64,000 nucleotides of DNA from positions 62,001-126,000 of the forward strand of contig JALDRC010000009.1 of the NCBI GenBank assembly GCA_031316115.1, written 5' to 3'. Of the stretch, positions 55,190-64,000 are shown piece after piece (position 1 is the stretch's first letter; every line of letters starts with the position of its first letter). The stretch is from Nitrososphaeraceae archaeon (GTDB lineage: Archaea > Thermoproteota > Nitrososphaeria > Nitrososphaerales > Nitrososphaeraceae). The notes under the pieces are model-generated. The model searched no databases. It worked only from the letters and a program-made list of their open reading frames with translations, and was not told where the DNA came from. The position numbers were made by a program, and so were the translations under genes.

Positions 55190-55900
55190 ATGACTTACAA
55201 TTTAAACAATCACAAAGTTGTTTCTGAAAGTGAATGGATCCAAGCTCGTAAAGAACTACTTAAAGAAAAAGAACTTACTATATTACGTGACCAACTTAGT
55301 CAACAACGACGAGGTCTACCTTGGGTGCAAGTCAATAAAGAATATGTTTTTGAGGAACAAAATGGAAAACAGACCCTGTCAGAACTTTTTGACGAAGCTA
55401 GTTAATAGTATATCATTTGATGTATGATCCTACATGGGATGCAGCATGTCAAGCTTGTTCTTTTTGGGCAGATAATTTTAATGATACAATTGTACATTTA
55501 AATCAAAGAGATGTAACCATGATAGCGATTTCTAGAGCTCCTTATAGTAAGATAGATAAATACAAGCAGTGTATGGGTTGGGATTTTACGTGGATCTCTT
55601 CTTTTGATACCAATTTTAAAGTGATTCTTATGTATCGTTTACATCAGAAGAATTAGAAAAGAAGGTTTCTACAATTTTACGATACAGGGTCCATCTGTTT
55701 CAGAATTCCCTGGTGTTAGTGTCTTTTATAAATATCCAACATGCAAAATATTTCATACATATTCTGCCTATTCACGAGGAATAGATATATTGAATAACAC
55801 ATACAAATATCTTTATCTAGTTCCAAAGGGACGTGATGAAGATGATTATGAGTTTCCAATAGTATGGATTCGTCGTCATGATGAATATAACAACAAATAA
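55190..55900 (+). pseudogene. DUF899-family thioredoxin-like gene, broken by frameshifts
   Basis: All family landmarks occur in order but in three frame segments. The first, 55190-55405, holds VVSESEWIQARKELLKEKEL, RRGLPWVQVNKEYVFEE and LSELFDEAS. The second starts near 55405 (LIVYHLMYDPTWDAACQACS, DTIVHLNQRDVTMIAISRAP, MGWDFTWISSFDTNF). The third, about 55625-55900, holds SFTSEELEKK, EFPGVSVFYKYPTCKIFHTY, RGIDILNNTYKYL, PKGRDEDDYEFP and IVWIRRHDEYN. An intact copy would be about 240 residues. At least two indels make it a recent pseudogene unless the assembly is wrong at both places. Confidence 0.85.
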
Positions 55901-56375
55901 TGCCGACTAGAACTATAGGGAAATAAAATTCAAATTCACTTAGAGGTCAAGAAATTAAATTCTAGATATCATATTTTAACATACTTTTTTGGATAATAAA
56001 AGCGATGTGCAACTACTCGTACGTCTCTAATGGATTATTACTTTAGTACTGCTAAATGTATTATTCCTTACCGGTCTAAAGTTTTCTAGGGTAACATATA
56101 TTTGCTTTTGTATATTGAAAATTACCTAAAGTTATTATCAACCCTATCTACTTTGATCAATTTAGATATAATTGATTTAAACAGTAAAGTGCAAGGTATT
56201 AGACTTGATAATATAGAAAGAATATGTCAGATCTTTTTCTTATGTAAAAAATCCCGAAAAATGTGGTATTTTGTTCGTGATGATTCTACTTTGTATTTAA
56301 AAAAATAGCAAGTTTTCATTAACATGATTTTCAATTACATTAAGTTTTAATATTTTTTATATATAATAAGTACAA
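55901..56375. other. Non-coding stretch
   Basis: About 475 bp. A 68-codon frame from a TTG at 56102 is present but has no recognisable feature, so it is not called. The right end has a TATA-like tatataataa near 56359, about 17 nt before the next ATG. Confidence 0.4.
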
Positions 56376-56585
56376 ATGACTCTTTCAATCAACTGCAAAG
56401 ATGTTGGCAATCCACTTTGTAATCATACTATTTATGGAGAAACAGAAGATGAGATTATGAAAAAAATAAAAGAACATGCAATAAAAGAACATGATTATAC
56501 AGAACAATCATGGAATGCAGAGATGTCGGAGAATATCGAGAACTTTAAAAGTGCAATCAGAGATAGTTATGGTAAAAATGTCTAA
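56376..56585 (+). CDS. DUF1059-family small protein
   Basis: 69 residues, the whole family length: SINCKDVGNPLCNHTIYGE, then the amphipathic helix TEDEIMKKIKEHAIKEHDYT. The two Cys and His positions match the family, which is suspected to bind metal. TATA-like sequence close upstream suggests a leaderless start. Monocistronic. Confidence 0.82.
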   Translation: MTLSINCKDVGNPLCNHTIYGETEDEIMKKIKEHAIKEHDYTEQSWNAEMSENIENFKSAIRDSYGKNV

Positions 56586-57012
56586 CATATTTATTATAAT
56601 TTTTACAAAATTATAATTAACATATTTATTAGAACTCATTACAGAGTGTAGGTATATTATTTAATCAACAAGAAATAATAGAAACAAAGTACTAGATAAC
56701 AAATATTACTATTTATTTAGTACTTAATATTTTGTAATATTCAAACTAAGAAATTACAAATACAAAGAATACATTACAACAATAATGTATGTTCTATTCC
56801 TTTCAAATTTAATTTTAGTCAGAGAAATAGAAGTTTCTTAATTATAAATCTACGATAAATAACATAACCTGTTGAAATGTTAACTAATCAAATAAAATAT
56901 AATATTAATTTTATTTTGTACTATTATTTTTACTTACATTTCTATTATATACATTTTATTAAGGATGGCTAAACAATTAGTTAACAATTCCATTTATTGA
57001 TTAATTAATTTT
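56586..57012. other. Intergenic, nothing recognised
   Basis: About 430 bp between convergent genes, AT-rich. Confidence 0.4.
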
Positions 57013-57570
57013 TTATTCATCGTTAAATCTCTTGTCTATTTCTTTCTGCATTTCTTTAAATTTATTATATCGTTTTCCCCATCTAGAAAGAACAACATAT
57101 TGTCTGACTCCTAAAAATATCCATATTATGGATAATACAAATGTTACAATACGTATTTCGCTTTTATATTCTTTGAAAAATGGTTTTTCAACATTTTGTA
57201 TTGTATAGATATTATTAGAAATTTCAGTTAGCTTATCTATTGATTCTTGATATTCTGGAGATTTTAAAATTATTTGTAGATTTGCTTCTCTTTCTTCTGG
57301 TGGTAATCTTTCAAGTTGTAAAAAATAATTTTTCATTTGTTGAGATATATTATTTAATTCTCTAATATTTTGTCTATATTCATCTCTACTTGGAAAAGTA
57401 TCGTCTAGTGTATAGACAAAAATCATGATCATAGTTATTGGTAAAATCATGATCGTAAAAAACATAAATATAAAAATCTTTCTTGTTTTATTTAGCTCCA
57501 TCATTATTTGATCTAATGTGGCAAATATACTTCTTCCACTATTTGGTGAATTATTTTTTTTGTCAGTCAT
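57013..57570 (-). CDS. Membrane protein with central coiled-coil-like domain
   Basis: 185 residues. Transmembrane helices at ~32-54 (IFIFMFFTIMILPITMIMIF) and ~143-160 (IRIVTFVLSIIWIFLGV) flank a charged helical extracytoplasmic loop (NISQQMKNYFLQLERLPPEE). Both termini would be cytoplasmic and the C-terminus is basic (RWGKRYNKFKEMQKEIDKR). It lies 24 bp after the winged-helix gene on the same strand, so probably one operon. Unknown function. Confidence 0.6.
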   Translation of the reverse strand: MTDKKNNSPNSGRSIFATLDQIMMELNKTRKIFIFMFFTIMILPITMIMIFVYTLDDTFPSRDEYRQNIRELNNISQQMKNYFLQLERLPPEEREANLQIILKSPEYQESIDKLTEISNNIYTIQNVEKPFFKEYKSEIRIVTFVLSIIWIFLGVRQYVVLSRWGKRYNKFKEMQKEIDKRFNDE

Positions 57571-57594
57571 TATGTTACTCTAAGTTGTTTGTTA

Positions 57595-57852
57595 TTAATT
57601 ATTTAATTTCTCTTTGTCTAAATCTTTTCGAGGAAACATTTCTTCATATGGTTCCAAAATTGCCTTGCAAAATTGTTTTCCTTTTTCAGTTATTTTATAA
57701 TTTACTATTGTCTTATTTCCCCAAGCCTTTTCAGTCCTTTGAATTAATCCTTTTTTTGTCATATCATCAAAAATTTTTTTATGTTTTACTAAATTAAGAC
57801 CACAGTAACTCAAAAGTTTAGTTTGATTCATTTCATTATACTCAGTTAACAT
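57595..57852 (-). CDS. Winged-helix transcription regulator (5' end uncertain)
   Basis: 85 residues from the ATG at 57852, covering an archaeal-type wHTH: MNQTKLLSYCGLNLVKHKKI (recognition helix), DDMTKKGLIQRTEK, and a wing TIVNYKITEKGKQF. The frame is open upstream to 57921 with family-like residues (EYRDKTYIRKDILAM), so the real protein is probably about 15-20 residues longer. That extension has only a CTG as possible start. It precedes the membrane protein at 57013 and may respond to or control it. Confidence 0.75.
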   Translation of the reverse strand: MLTEYNEMNQTKLLSYCGLNLVKHKKIFDDMTKKGLIQRTEKAWGNKTIVNYKITEKGKQFCKAILEPYEEMFPRKDLDKEKLNN

Positions 57853-58038
57853 TGCTAAAATATCCTTCCTAATGTATGTCTTATCTCTATATTCAGTAAC
57901 CAGTGTTTGTCTCCTCTCATTTTATTTTTCATCTCATTTATTTTACATTATTTCAAATATTTATCTTTAACAAATCTGGAGAGGGAAATTAGTAAAGAAA
58001 AAAATAAAGGTACTGTATTTATTTCATATTTTTATTCT

Positions 58039-58533
58039 TTATCTTCCATAACCATATGATTTCGATTTCTTTTCATCTGAATATTTGTTACCATACATCT
58101 TCTCACCATATCCATAATCTATCTTTTTTGTCATGATAACTTCTCCAGTTCCTGGATCTATGATAACTTTATGTTTTTCATTTTCTGAATCAGAAACTTT
58201 TACCATGTAAACTAAGTAACCATGTTTGGCTTCTAAAGATGCTTCTTTTGCAAGCGAGCCTTCGCCTATAGTAGTTTCAGCAATAGAAATAGCATCACTC
58301 AAAGTAAGATTGACCTTTGATGCTAATGATTGTGCTAAAACATCATGTACATTTATACTACTACTGAAATTCATACCAGTTTGTGTTATACTTGTTGACA
58401 TGTTATTTTGGCCCATCGGCCCTAGTTGTGCTGTAGCTATATTTTGAGATATATTGTAGGTTCCCACTCCTGCAATCAATACTGCCAGCAATCCATAGAC
58501 TAGCAGTCCATAATTCTTTTTTATTTTCGACAT
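58039..58533 (-). CDS. Exported PepSY-domain protein
   Basis: 164 residues. Signal peptide or anchor (YGLLVYGLLAVLIAGVGTY). Residues ~78-135 form a PepSY domain: LTLSDAISIAETTIGEGSLA, KHGYLVYMVKVSD, HKVIIDPGTGEVIMT. The C-terminus is Tyr/Lys/Gly-rich (YGYGEKMYGNKYSDEKK). PepSY domains inhibit or regulate proteases or act in envelope homeostasis; target unknown. Monocistronic. Confidence 0.82.
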   Translation of the reverse strand: MSKIKKNYGLLVYGLLAVLIAGVGTYNISQNIATAQLGPMGQNNMSTSITQTGMNFSSSINVHDVLAQSLASKVNLTLSDAISIAETTIGEGSLAKEASLEAKHGYLVYMVKVSDSENEKHKVIIDPGTGEVIMTKKIDYGYGEKMYGNKYSDEKKSKSYGYGR

Positions 58534-59418
58534 TATTTGTTATGTAATAAAGTTATTTTAAAGATTAACTTAACAATGTAAATTAACATTGTTACCTTGT
58601 GAATTTTAAACATTATAGAATTTTTTGGATATTATGTAGGTATTAAATTTTCATGATTAGATAAATTTGAGATCTTATTATTTTAAATAAATCCTTTACT
58701 CAGATATTAAAAACTATATTGATATTATTTTTTAGTGGACAAAATATTACTTTATTTTACAAGTAGATTTTCATATTTGTATAAATAATCTAGGTTGTTG
58801 ATCAGTTCCGAGCAAAATTTTATATTAAAGATTGTCATATCTGTCAAACTAAACATAAGAAAGGAACGGATATTTGGGAGTAAAAGAAAATATTTAAATT
58901 GATTTGTATAAATAGAACAAAAATATTTTAAGTCATAATATTAATAATTCTGCTTAGTTAAGAGTATTTAATTTCCAATATTGATAGATATTGCTTTATA
59001 ATTCTTAAACTATATAGATAAATAGATATCTCAGTCAAATTGATACATCTAATAGATTACTATCTCTCTTTTGATCGAAACAAGAATAATAATCAAAGTA
59101 TTTAGTTTTATCTTCAATATTGTATCATACTTTCTATGAAATTTGTATCCCAAGAATATTTTATAAATGTGTTATATGTTAAAAGCTTCATTTATGTTAA
59201 TGATATTACGTGTGACATCAATATCTATAGTATCTCTTCCTTATCTAGATACAAGAGATTGAAAAGTTTCGTAATGCAGATATGTTTCTTGGCTTTCAAA
59301 CATAGATTTCAAATATAGTTTTTTAATTAGTTTAAATACAAAACTATAGTGGAAAGTATTTGTCCATTTGAATAGAAAGTTACTGTATTCTTAAATTTCA
59401 TAATTCTTCCTGGTCGGT
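58534..59418. other. Long non-coding stretch
   Basis: About 880 bp with no gene supported; the short ATG frame at 59136-59318 looks like chance. It leads into the left copy of the 274-bp repeat. Confidence 0.4.
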
Positions 59419-59692
59419 CTGAAAACAATATTGTCTTGTCTTATATATATCACATATTTTCAAGGAATAGGACCTTGAATTGATTTTCGATATCAAACCA
59501 AAATTAACATGTTAAATGACCAATTTAGATCTGTCTGAATTAGTTGGTTTTATTGTGAAAAACTTAATTTGATGTTTATACAGAAACAATAATAATTGAA
59601 AGTGTTGAAAACTATGTTGTGAAAATTACATTTGTTTGTATTAATTGAAAATAATTATTATAATATTTTATTTTAATTCTTAATAACTTGTA
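59419..59692. repeat. 274-bp perfect direct repeat, left copy
   Basis: Identical base for base to 61602-61875, as far as I can compare by eye, and in the same orientation. Flanks share only a short aattcttcctg just before. Non-coding in all frames. It contains a small hairpin, tcaagg-aatagga-ccttga, near 59459-59477. No terminal inverted repeats or target duplication seen. Confidence 0.93.
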
Positions 59693-59834
59693 AAACTTAC
59701 AATGAAAACTTGATCATTATTTGTGACGTAATAATTAACCTTTTTTAATGGTATTTCTATTTATTCAATTTTTTATCAATAATATCTTATTTATTAAAAA
59801 ATAAAAAATATTCTTTACAAATTCAATAATCTAA

Positions 59835-60473
59835 CTATTCGATATTTATTTGTCTGCCTTTTGATCGTTGTAGTTCTTTCCTTTTGAATACGATCTCCAA
59901 AATCCCGTTGTTATATCTTGACTTGGCACTATCTATATCGACATCTTCTGAAATTTCGACTTTTTTATGATATCTTCTTTTCGGATCATCACTTGTTATT
60001 TCGACAGAGTTATCATAGACATTGATTCTTATCTTTTCTTTACTTATTCCAGGCATTTCAGCTATGATTTTCACTTCTTTATCGTCAGAAGAAATATCAA
60101 CTAATGGTTCTCTTTCTGAGGAAATTGATGGTTGTCCAAAGAATGTCCCTCTTACTTCAGAGGGTTTCACATTACCAAATTCTCTTATTTTTGGTTTTCC
60201 ATCAGGTCCTATAGTCATTGAATATCCATATACTATTGGACCTACTTCCCTAACCTTTTCACCTTCAGATGTTTCGTATTCTTTAATCAGATCTTTTGGT
60301 ACTTTGTCTTGAATATTTGAGAATTCGTCAGAAAATGTACCTTCCATGTTTCTTCTCATTTCATCTAATTGCCTAAATATATCTTCGAAATTCCATCTAC
60401 CAAAACCCTTTCTACTGCCGCCAAACAATTGTCTAAAAAAATTGTACGGATCTATATCATTTGGAAAACTCAT
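59835..60473 (-). CDS. hsp20: Small heat-shock protein (Hsp20/alpha-crystallin)
   Basis: 212 residues. The N-terminal arm is Phe/Gly/Arg-rich (YNFFRQLFGGSRKGFGRWNF), then a linker region typical of archaeal homologues (VGPIVYGYSMTIGPDGKPKI). The alpha-crystallin domain lies at residues ~118-205: EPLVDISSDDKEVKIIAEMP, GISKEKIRINVYDN, and the conserved hydrophobic strand SRYNNGILEIVFKRKE. Forms oligomers that hold unfolding proteins. The gene sits between the two 274-bp repeats. Confidence 0.92.
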   Translation of the reverse strand: MSFPNDIDPYNFFRQLFGGSRKGFGRWNFEDIFRQLDEMRRNMEGTFSDEFSNIQDKVPKDLIKEYETSEGEKVREVGPIVYGYSMTIGPDGKPKIREFGNVKPSEVRGTFFGQPSISSEREPLVDISSDDKEVKIIAEMPGISKEKIRINVYDNSVEITSDDPKRRYHKKVEISEDVDIDSAKSRYNNGILEIVFKRKELQRSKGRQINIE

Positions 60474-60598
60474 AAAATTTTAATCCATAAACTTTTATTT
60501 AAGAGTTGTCTCAACAAAGTTATAATGCAATTTTTGATCTTAATCCAACCAGTAATAGAATATATATAATTATCTAATAAATGCATACATATTTTTAT

Positions 60599-60820
60599 TT
60601 ATATATTATAAAAATCTATGAATTCTCCATTAGTATACGTTTTATGATTAAATTTCTCATAATAAATCTTTTTTACAACGTCCTCATAATTTAATTGCAT
60701 AATAGATCTCACTAATCTCCCGTTAACAATATCTTTCATTCTTGTATCTAATCTATCAATACATATTACTATAAACTTTATACTTTTATCAACAACTTCT
60801 TTACCTAACATTTCAGTCAA
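60599..60820 (-). CDS. Hypothetical protein, 73 aa
   Basis: TTG start giving MTEMLGKEVVDKSIKFIVIC, then DRLDTRMKDIVNGRLVRSIM and YYEKFNHKTYTNGEFIDFYN. Charged, probably soluble. It may be a fragment: the frame extends upstream ten codons without a better start. No family recognised. Confidence 0.4.
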   Translation of the reverse strand: MTEMLGKEVVDKSIKFIVICIDRLDTRMKDIVNGRLVRSIMQLNYEDVVKKIYYEKFNHKTYTNGEFIDFYNI

Positions 60821-61079
60821 TTTGGTTATATCAAATTTGTTTGAACAATATCAAGCAAGTTTGCAAAGTCACCTTTTCTGTCCTCTGAATTAACTTAGAC
60901 ATTAACACTACATAAATTACCAGCTGATTTATTTTTAATAATATGTAGAAACACTGTACATATAAAACATCTTTTAAATTAATATTACTATTTTTATTTT
61001 ATTCTTATTCCGTTGTATCTATTCCATTTTTGGAATAAGATAGTAATACATTATTAAAAATAATATCAGTCCTTCTAAA

Positions 61080-61325
61080 TCAGTTCATGGGTTTATTGGC
61101 AAGAGATCTTAAACCAAAATATGTGCTAACATCGTACTTTAATCCTAAAATATTTTCTTTTTTAGAAGGGAATTTAATATGTATTTCTTTTATGAAGTTG
61201 CCTACATTGTCTTGATATCGTAAGGATATTATTACAATGATTACATTTTTTAATTAAAGTAATGCAGTTTCTTTTCCTATTCCTCTTGTACTTTCAATAA
61301 CAATAGCTGTAAATGGAGATTGATG
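61080..61325 (-). pseudogene. Remnant of a short-chain dehydrogenase (N-terminal part only)
   Basis: One minus-strand frame reads FTAIVIESTRGIGKETALL, then TAA, then LKNVIIVIISLRYQDNVGNF, IKEIHIKFPSKKENILGLKY, DVSTYFGLRSL and ends at 61080. STRGIGKETALL matches the SDR cofactor loop (TGxxxGIG with TG changed to IE), IISLRYQ matches the end of strand 2, and LKYDVS the strand-3 acidic motif. So about the first 80 residues of an SDR survive, with a stop inside and the catalytic half missing. Confidence 0.6.
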
Positions 61326-61601
61326 TTATTTTTACTTATCTTAAGGATACATATTTAATTTCTAATATGTAATAATTTAAATGATTGTTTTTTACAAAAA
61401 ATGCGAGCTAAAAATGTACGATAGAAGTCTACAATAAGTATGAATCTCCTTTGAATTAGCTTTCTAAATTTGTAGATAAATACTATTACTATAACTTTCA
61501 AAAAGTCAGTAGAAATGGATGTATTTAAGATATTTAATGTAACTACAATAGATTAAACAGATTAACAACCAGGTTCAAAATTAAAAATTCTTCCTGTCGG
61601 G

Positions 61602-61875
61602 CTGAAAACAATATTGTCTTGTCTTATATATATCACATATTTTCAAGGAATAGGACCTTGAATTGATTTTCGATATCAAACCAAAATTAACATGTTAAAT
61701 GACCAATTTAGATCTGTCTGAATTAGTTGGTTTTATTGTGAAAAACTTAATTTGATGTTTATACAGAAACAATAATAATTGAAAGTGTTGAAAACTATGT
61801 TGTGAAAATTACATTTGTTTGTATTAATTGAAAATAATTATTATAATATTTTATTTTAATTCTTAATAACTTGTA
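61602..61875. repeat. 274-bp perfect direct repeat, right copy
   Basis: Same sequence as 59419-59692 with no visible mismatch or gap; start-to-start distance 2183 bp. The interval between the copies contains hsp20, the 73-aa frame and the SDR remnant. Confidence 0.93.
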
Positions 61876-62120
61876 CAACCTCAAATAAAATCTTATATTA
61901 GTTCTATGTTACAATATTAGAATAATTATTGCTTTGCTATACGTATATTATCAACTAATAACACTTCGTTATCGTATAATTACCAAACTTTTATCGCTAC
62001 AAATTCCTTATTTCTGAACAGAAACCTACTTCTAAACATGAAAATAAATCTATTTACAAATGAGAAATGTAAGATACGTACATAGACATAGAGAAAAGTT
62101 CATTAAATAATCTATGTAAT

Positions 62121-62127
62121 AGGAGTT
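62121..62127 (+). promoter_or_regulatory. Shine-Dalgarno-like aggag before the 62128 gene
   Basis: The sequence aggagtt stands immediately before the tandem ATG codons at 62128 and 62131. Most other genes here seem leaderless, so an SD-like site is notable and supports either ATG as start. Confidence 0.45.
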
Positions 62128-62901
62128 ATGATGAGAAATTTTTTACTGTCCACAAGTTTTTTTAGCTTGATTTTGATTTTACTTCTGATAAACTCTGTTG
62201 ATATAGTATCAATTAGCACAGCAGAAGTTTCTAATAATACTGCATTTTTAAATAACACAAGTCTTGATGTATCTAATTTAGTTTATGATATCAATTCTAA
62301 TCCTTTCAATGTTTCTTACGCAGACTGGACCGAGAAATGGTGGCAATGGAGTTACGCAATTCCTTGGGCTACAAATCCATCATATGACGATACTGGTAAA
62401 TATTGTGGAGAAAATCAAAATGCCCCAGTTTGGTTTCTTACCTTATCATATAATCATCCAGTCACACGTACATGTGAAATACCACAAAATACAGCCTTAC
62501 TTATAACACTATTAAATTCTGAATGCTCATATGCAGAATTTCCATCGCTAAAAACAGAACAAGAACTAAGAGAATGTGCTAAGAGTATGCAAGACCTCGT
62601 AGTTGGGGTAAGTGCTACACTTGATGGAGTTTCTTTACCAAATCTAGAAAATTATAGGATCCAGACAGATCTTTTCAATTTTACTTTACCAGAAAATAAT
62701 ATTTTGAATTTAACTTCTCAGACTACACAGGCTGTCGCAGACGGCAACTGGCTTTTCATTAAACCTCTTCCACCAGGAACACATGAACTAATAGCAAAGG
62801 GTGATGTTAATTCGACATCTAAAATAGAGATCGAGGGTAATCAATATGATGGACCAATAGGTTGGAATTATACAACTACATATATACTCCATGTAAAATA
62901 A
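62128..62901 (+). CDS. Secreted protein of unknown function, 257 aa
   Basis: Signal peptide (LLSTSFFSLILILLLINS, cleavage near SISTAE). The mature protein has a Trp-rich start (YADWTEKWWQWSYAIPWATN) and four Cys (YCGEN, RTCEIP, SECSYA, RECAKS) that could form two disulfides. It ends in a beta-rich part with GNWLFIKPLPPGTHELIAKG and GWNYTTTYILHV, like an Ig-type strand pair. I do not recognise a named family. No partner gene. Confidence 0.7.
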   Translation: MMRNFLLSTSFFSLILILLLINSVDIVSISTAEVSNNTAFLNNTSLDVSNLVYDINSNPFNVSYADWTEKWWQWSYAIPWATNPSYDDTGKYCGENQNAPVWFLTLSYNHPVTRTCEIPQNTALLITLLNSECSYAEFPSLKTEQELRECAKSMQDLVVGVSATLDGVSLPNLENYRIQTDLFNFTLPENNILNLTSQTTQAVADGNWLFIKPLPPGTHELIAKGDVNSTSKIEIEGNQYDGPIGWNYTTTYILHVK

Positions 62902-63030
62902 GCTAAATACATCATAAACATCCATGTTTATAAAAAAGATGCAAAGTAATCTGGCTAACTCGGTGAAGATTTAGATATTAAATTTATCTTGGGAGATGAA
63001 AATCATAATATCTTTTTATCTATTTTATAT

Positions 63031-63307
63031 ATGATTAGACAATTTAACAGATGTTGTATCTTGTTCTACCTTATACTTGTCTATAACTAATCCTGTATTT
63101 GGTGAATCTTCAGTAAAACTATCTACTTTAGATTAATCACCTATAAAAGTAGATGTACTAAAAGATATCATAATTCCGTCAGTTCTAGATAATATTGTCT
63201 TGTAAGATAAATCGCTTAATTCTGATGAATATGTAGTTGTATTGGTTTCAGATGGTGAACTTAATTGTAAATGTTGTATTGCAATAAAGTTTATTGTTCT
63301 AAATTAA
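63031..63307 (+). pseudogene. Probable decayed secreted-protein gene
   Basis: ATG 63031 starts a hydrophobic leader (RCCILFYLILVYN). In the next frame the sequence continues as ITNPVFGESSVKLSTLD, TAA, SPIKVDVLKDIIIPSVLDNI, TAA, DKSLNSDEYVVVLVSDGELN. The pieces after the shift are in one frame with two stops. Family not recognised. Confidence 0.35.
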
Positions 63308-63530
63308 TATGTTGAATTCCCCTCATTATTGTTGCTTTACATCCACTAGATTATTACGTCATAACATAAATGAAGAAATAATTCCTAAAATTCTGAATAA
63401 AACATCTTATATATAATAAGAAATCTTTACATACATATCCCTCTTTGCTTGAAAATTTCTAATGATTGTATAATTAGTTGCTGTAAAGTTGATGATATAG
63501 ATTTATCGTTGAATATTTATTTTGTTATTT

Positions 63531-64000
63531 ATGGTTATTTATTATATGAACTAACAGAACATCCACATGTTTTGTAATATGTTTTTCTATTTTTACACTC
63601 AAGATTTAAATGGAAAAAGAAACTAATGTAAAACACTGGAACCTTTTAAGGATCAAGAAGGAAGGAACATTGCTGTAGAGGATTGGATTCATTCAGAAAG
63701 TTTGCTGCAGTCAGATCTATAAGAGAAGAAGAATATCAGCATTCATCATATAGGAAAATATAATTCAGATTTGTAGTCATCACTTTTTGTTAAGGAATTG
63801 TATAGAATATGTTTATAGATATATACTTAAATTCTATATTTCACAAGAAACATGGTAGTACCAGAGAATTTCAGAGCTCTTGTGGAGAAATAATTCAAAC
63901 ACTAAGTATACACTTATGTAGGTAGGTGATATCTAAGAGATGCAGCATTTTACATTTAAAACATAGCTTAGATGTATCTTTTGAAAAATCATTATTGAAA
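63531..64000 (+). mobile_element. Decayed copy of the IS6-like transposase (runs off the window)
   Basis: The DNA aligns by eye with the intact transposase gene at 51568 onward, in the same direction: acagaacatccacatg matches acagaatatccacatg, cactggaac and aaggatcaa are shared, and later agcattcatc, gagaattt and tttacat..aaaacatag match the intact copy. Many substitutions and indels destroy the frame. The right part continues beyond 64000. Confidence 0.75.

Noticed and set aside
56102-56308. 68-aa frame from a TTG
   Set aside because: No recognisable motif, Lys/Leu/Ile-rich as expected by chance, no clear promoter.
59136-59318. 60-aa plus-strand frame
   Set aside because: No family feature and composition typical of non-coding AT-rich sequence.
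59419-61875. Composite transposon bounded by the 274-bp repeats
   Set aside because: The repeats carry no transposase frame and no terminal inverted repeats, and no target duplication was found outside them.

Overview
The window is very AT-rich. It carries archaeal-type promoters (TATA boxes about 25-30 nt before start codons, many genes leaderless or nearly so) and archaeal gene families: Lrp/AsnC regulators and stand-alone RAM domains, a HerA-NurA-like pair, a DUF355/COG1839 adenosine-specific kinase, archaeal Hsp20, a RadA-like protein and a family-B DNA polymerase. Several secreted proteins are cupredoxin-like. Together this points to a Nitrososphaeria (Thaumarchaeota) ammonia-oxidising archaeon, most like the large-genome Nitrososphaera/Nitrosocosmicus group. 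That assignment is an inference: no rRNA, tRNA or amo gene is present.

Layout. 1-5 kb: 3' part of an MscS channel, a large M1 aminopeptidase, a 58-aa protein and a secreted protein. 6-17 kb: mostly envelope and secreted proteins (Kelch, a duplicated-domain protein, a degenerate cupredoxin, two RTX-repeat proteins) separated by long non-coding stretches. 17-21.2 kb: a MacB/LolD-like ABC operon (ATPase, COG1361-like anchored protein, FtsX-type permease). 22-27 kb: PPK2 kinase, nitroreductase, a RAM-domain/thioredoxin-reductase pair and small genes. 27.5-33.6 kb: a large HerA-NurA-like operon, an orphan CRISPR array cut inside its last repeat and joined to a broken beta-CASP nuclease gene, then an AlkD-like DNA repair protein. 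34-46.6 kb: a two-finger C2H2 protein, RAM domain, SDR, frameshifted secreted protein, adenosine kinase, Cys-rich small protein, Cache sensor protein, an IS5-like element with a stop codon in its transposase, and an Lrp-GAF fusion regulator.

47-51.2 kb holds the most interesting module. A minus-strand operon encodes a RadA-like protein without a Walker A motif, two small proteins that look like paralogues of each other, and a divergent family-B polymerase whose 3'-5' exonuclease acids appear lost. Divergent to it lies a candidate DNA-binding protein with a Cys cluster, preceded by repeated TTAACCTAA boxes. The logic resembles the bacterial ImuA-ImuB-DnaE2 mutasome (degenerate recombinase plus accessory protein plus error-prone polymerase), built from archaeal parts.

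51.5-64 kb is accessory DNA: an intact 724-bp IS6-like element with a perfect 8-bp target duplication, a type-1-copper-like secreted protein, a roughly 2-kb region of gene relics, a DUF899 pseudogene, DUF1059, a winged-helix/membrane-protein pair, a PepSY protein, an Hsp20 gene flanked by two identical 274-bp direct repeats, an SDR relic, a secreted protein and, at the right edge, a decayed copy of the same IS6-like transposase.
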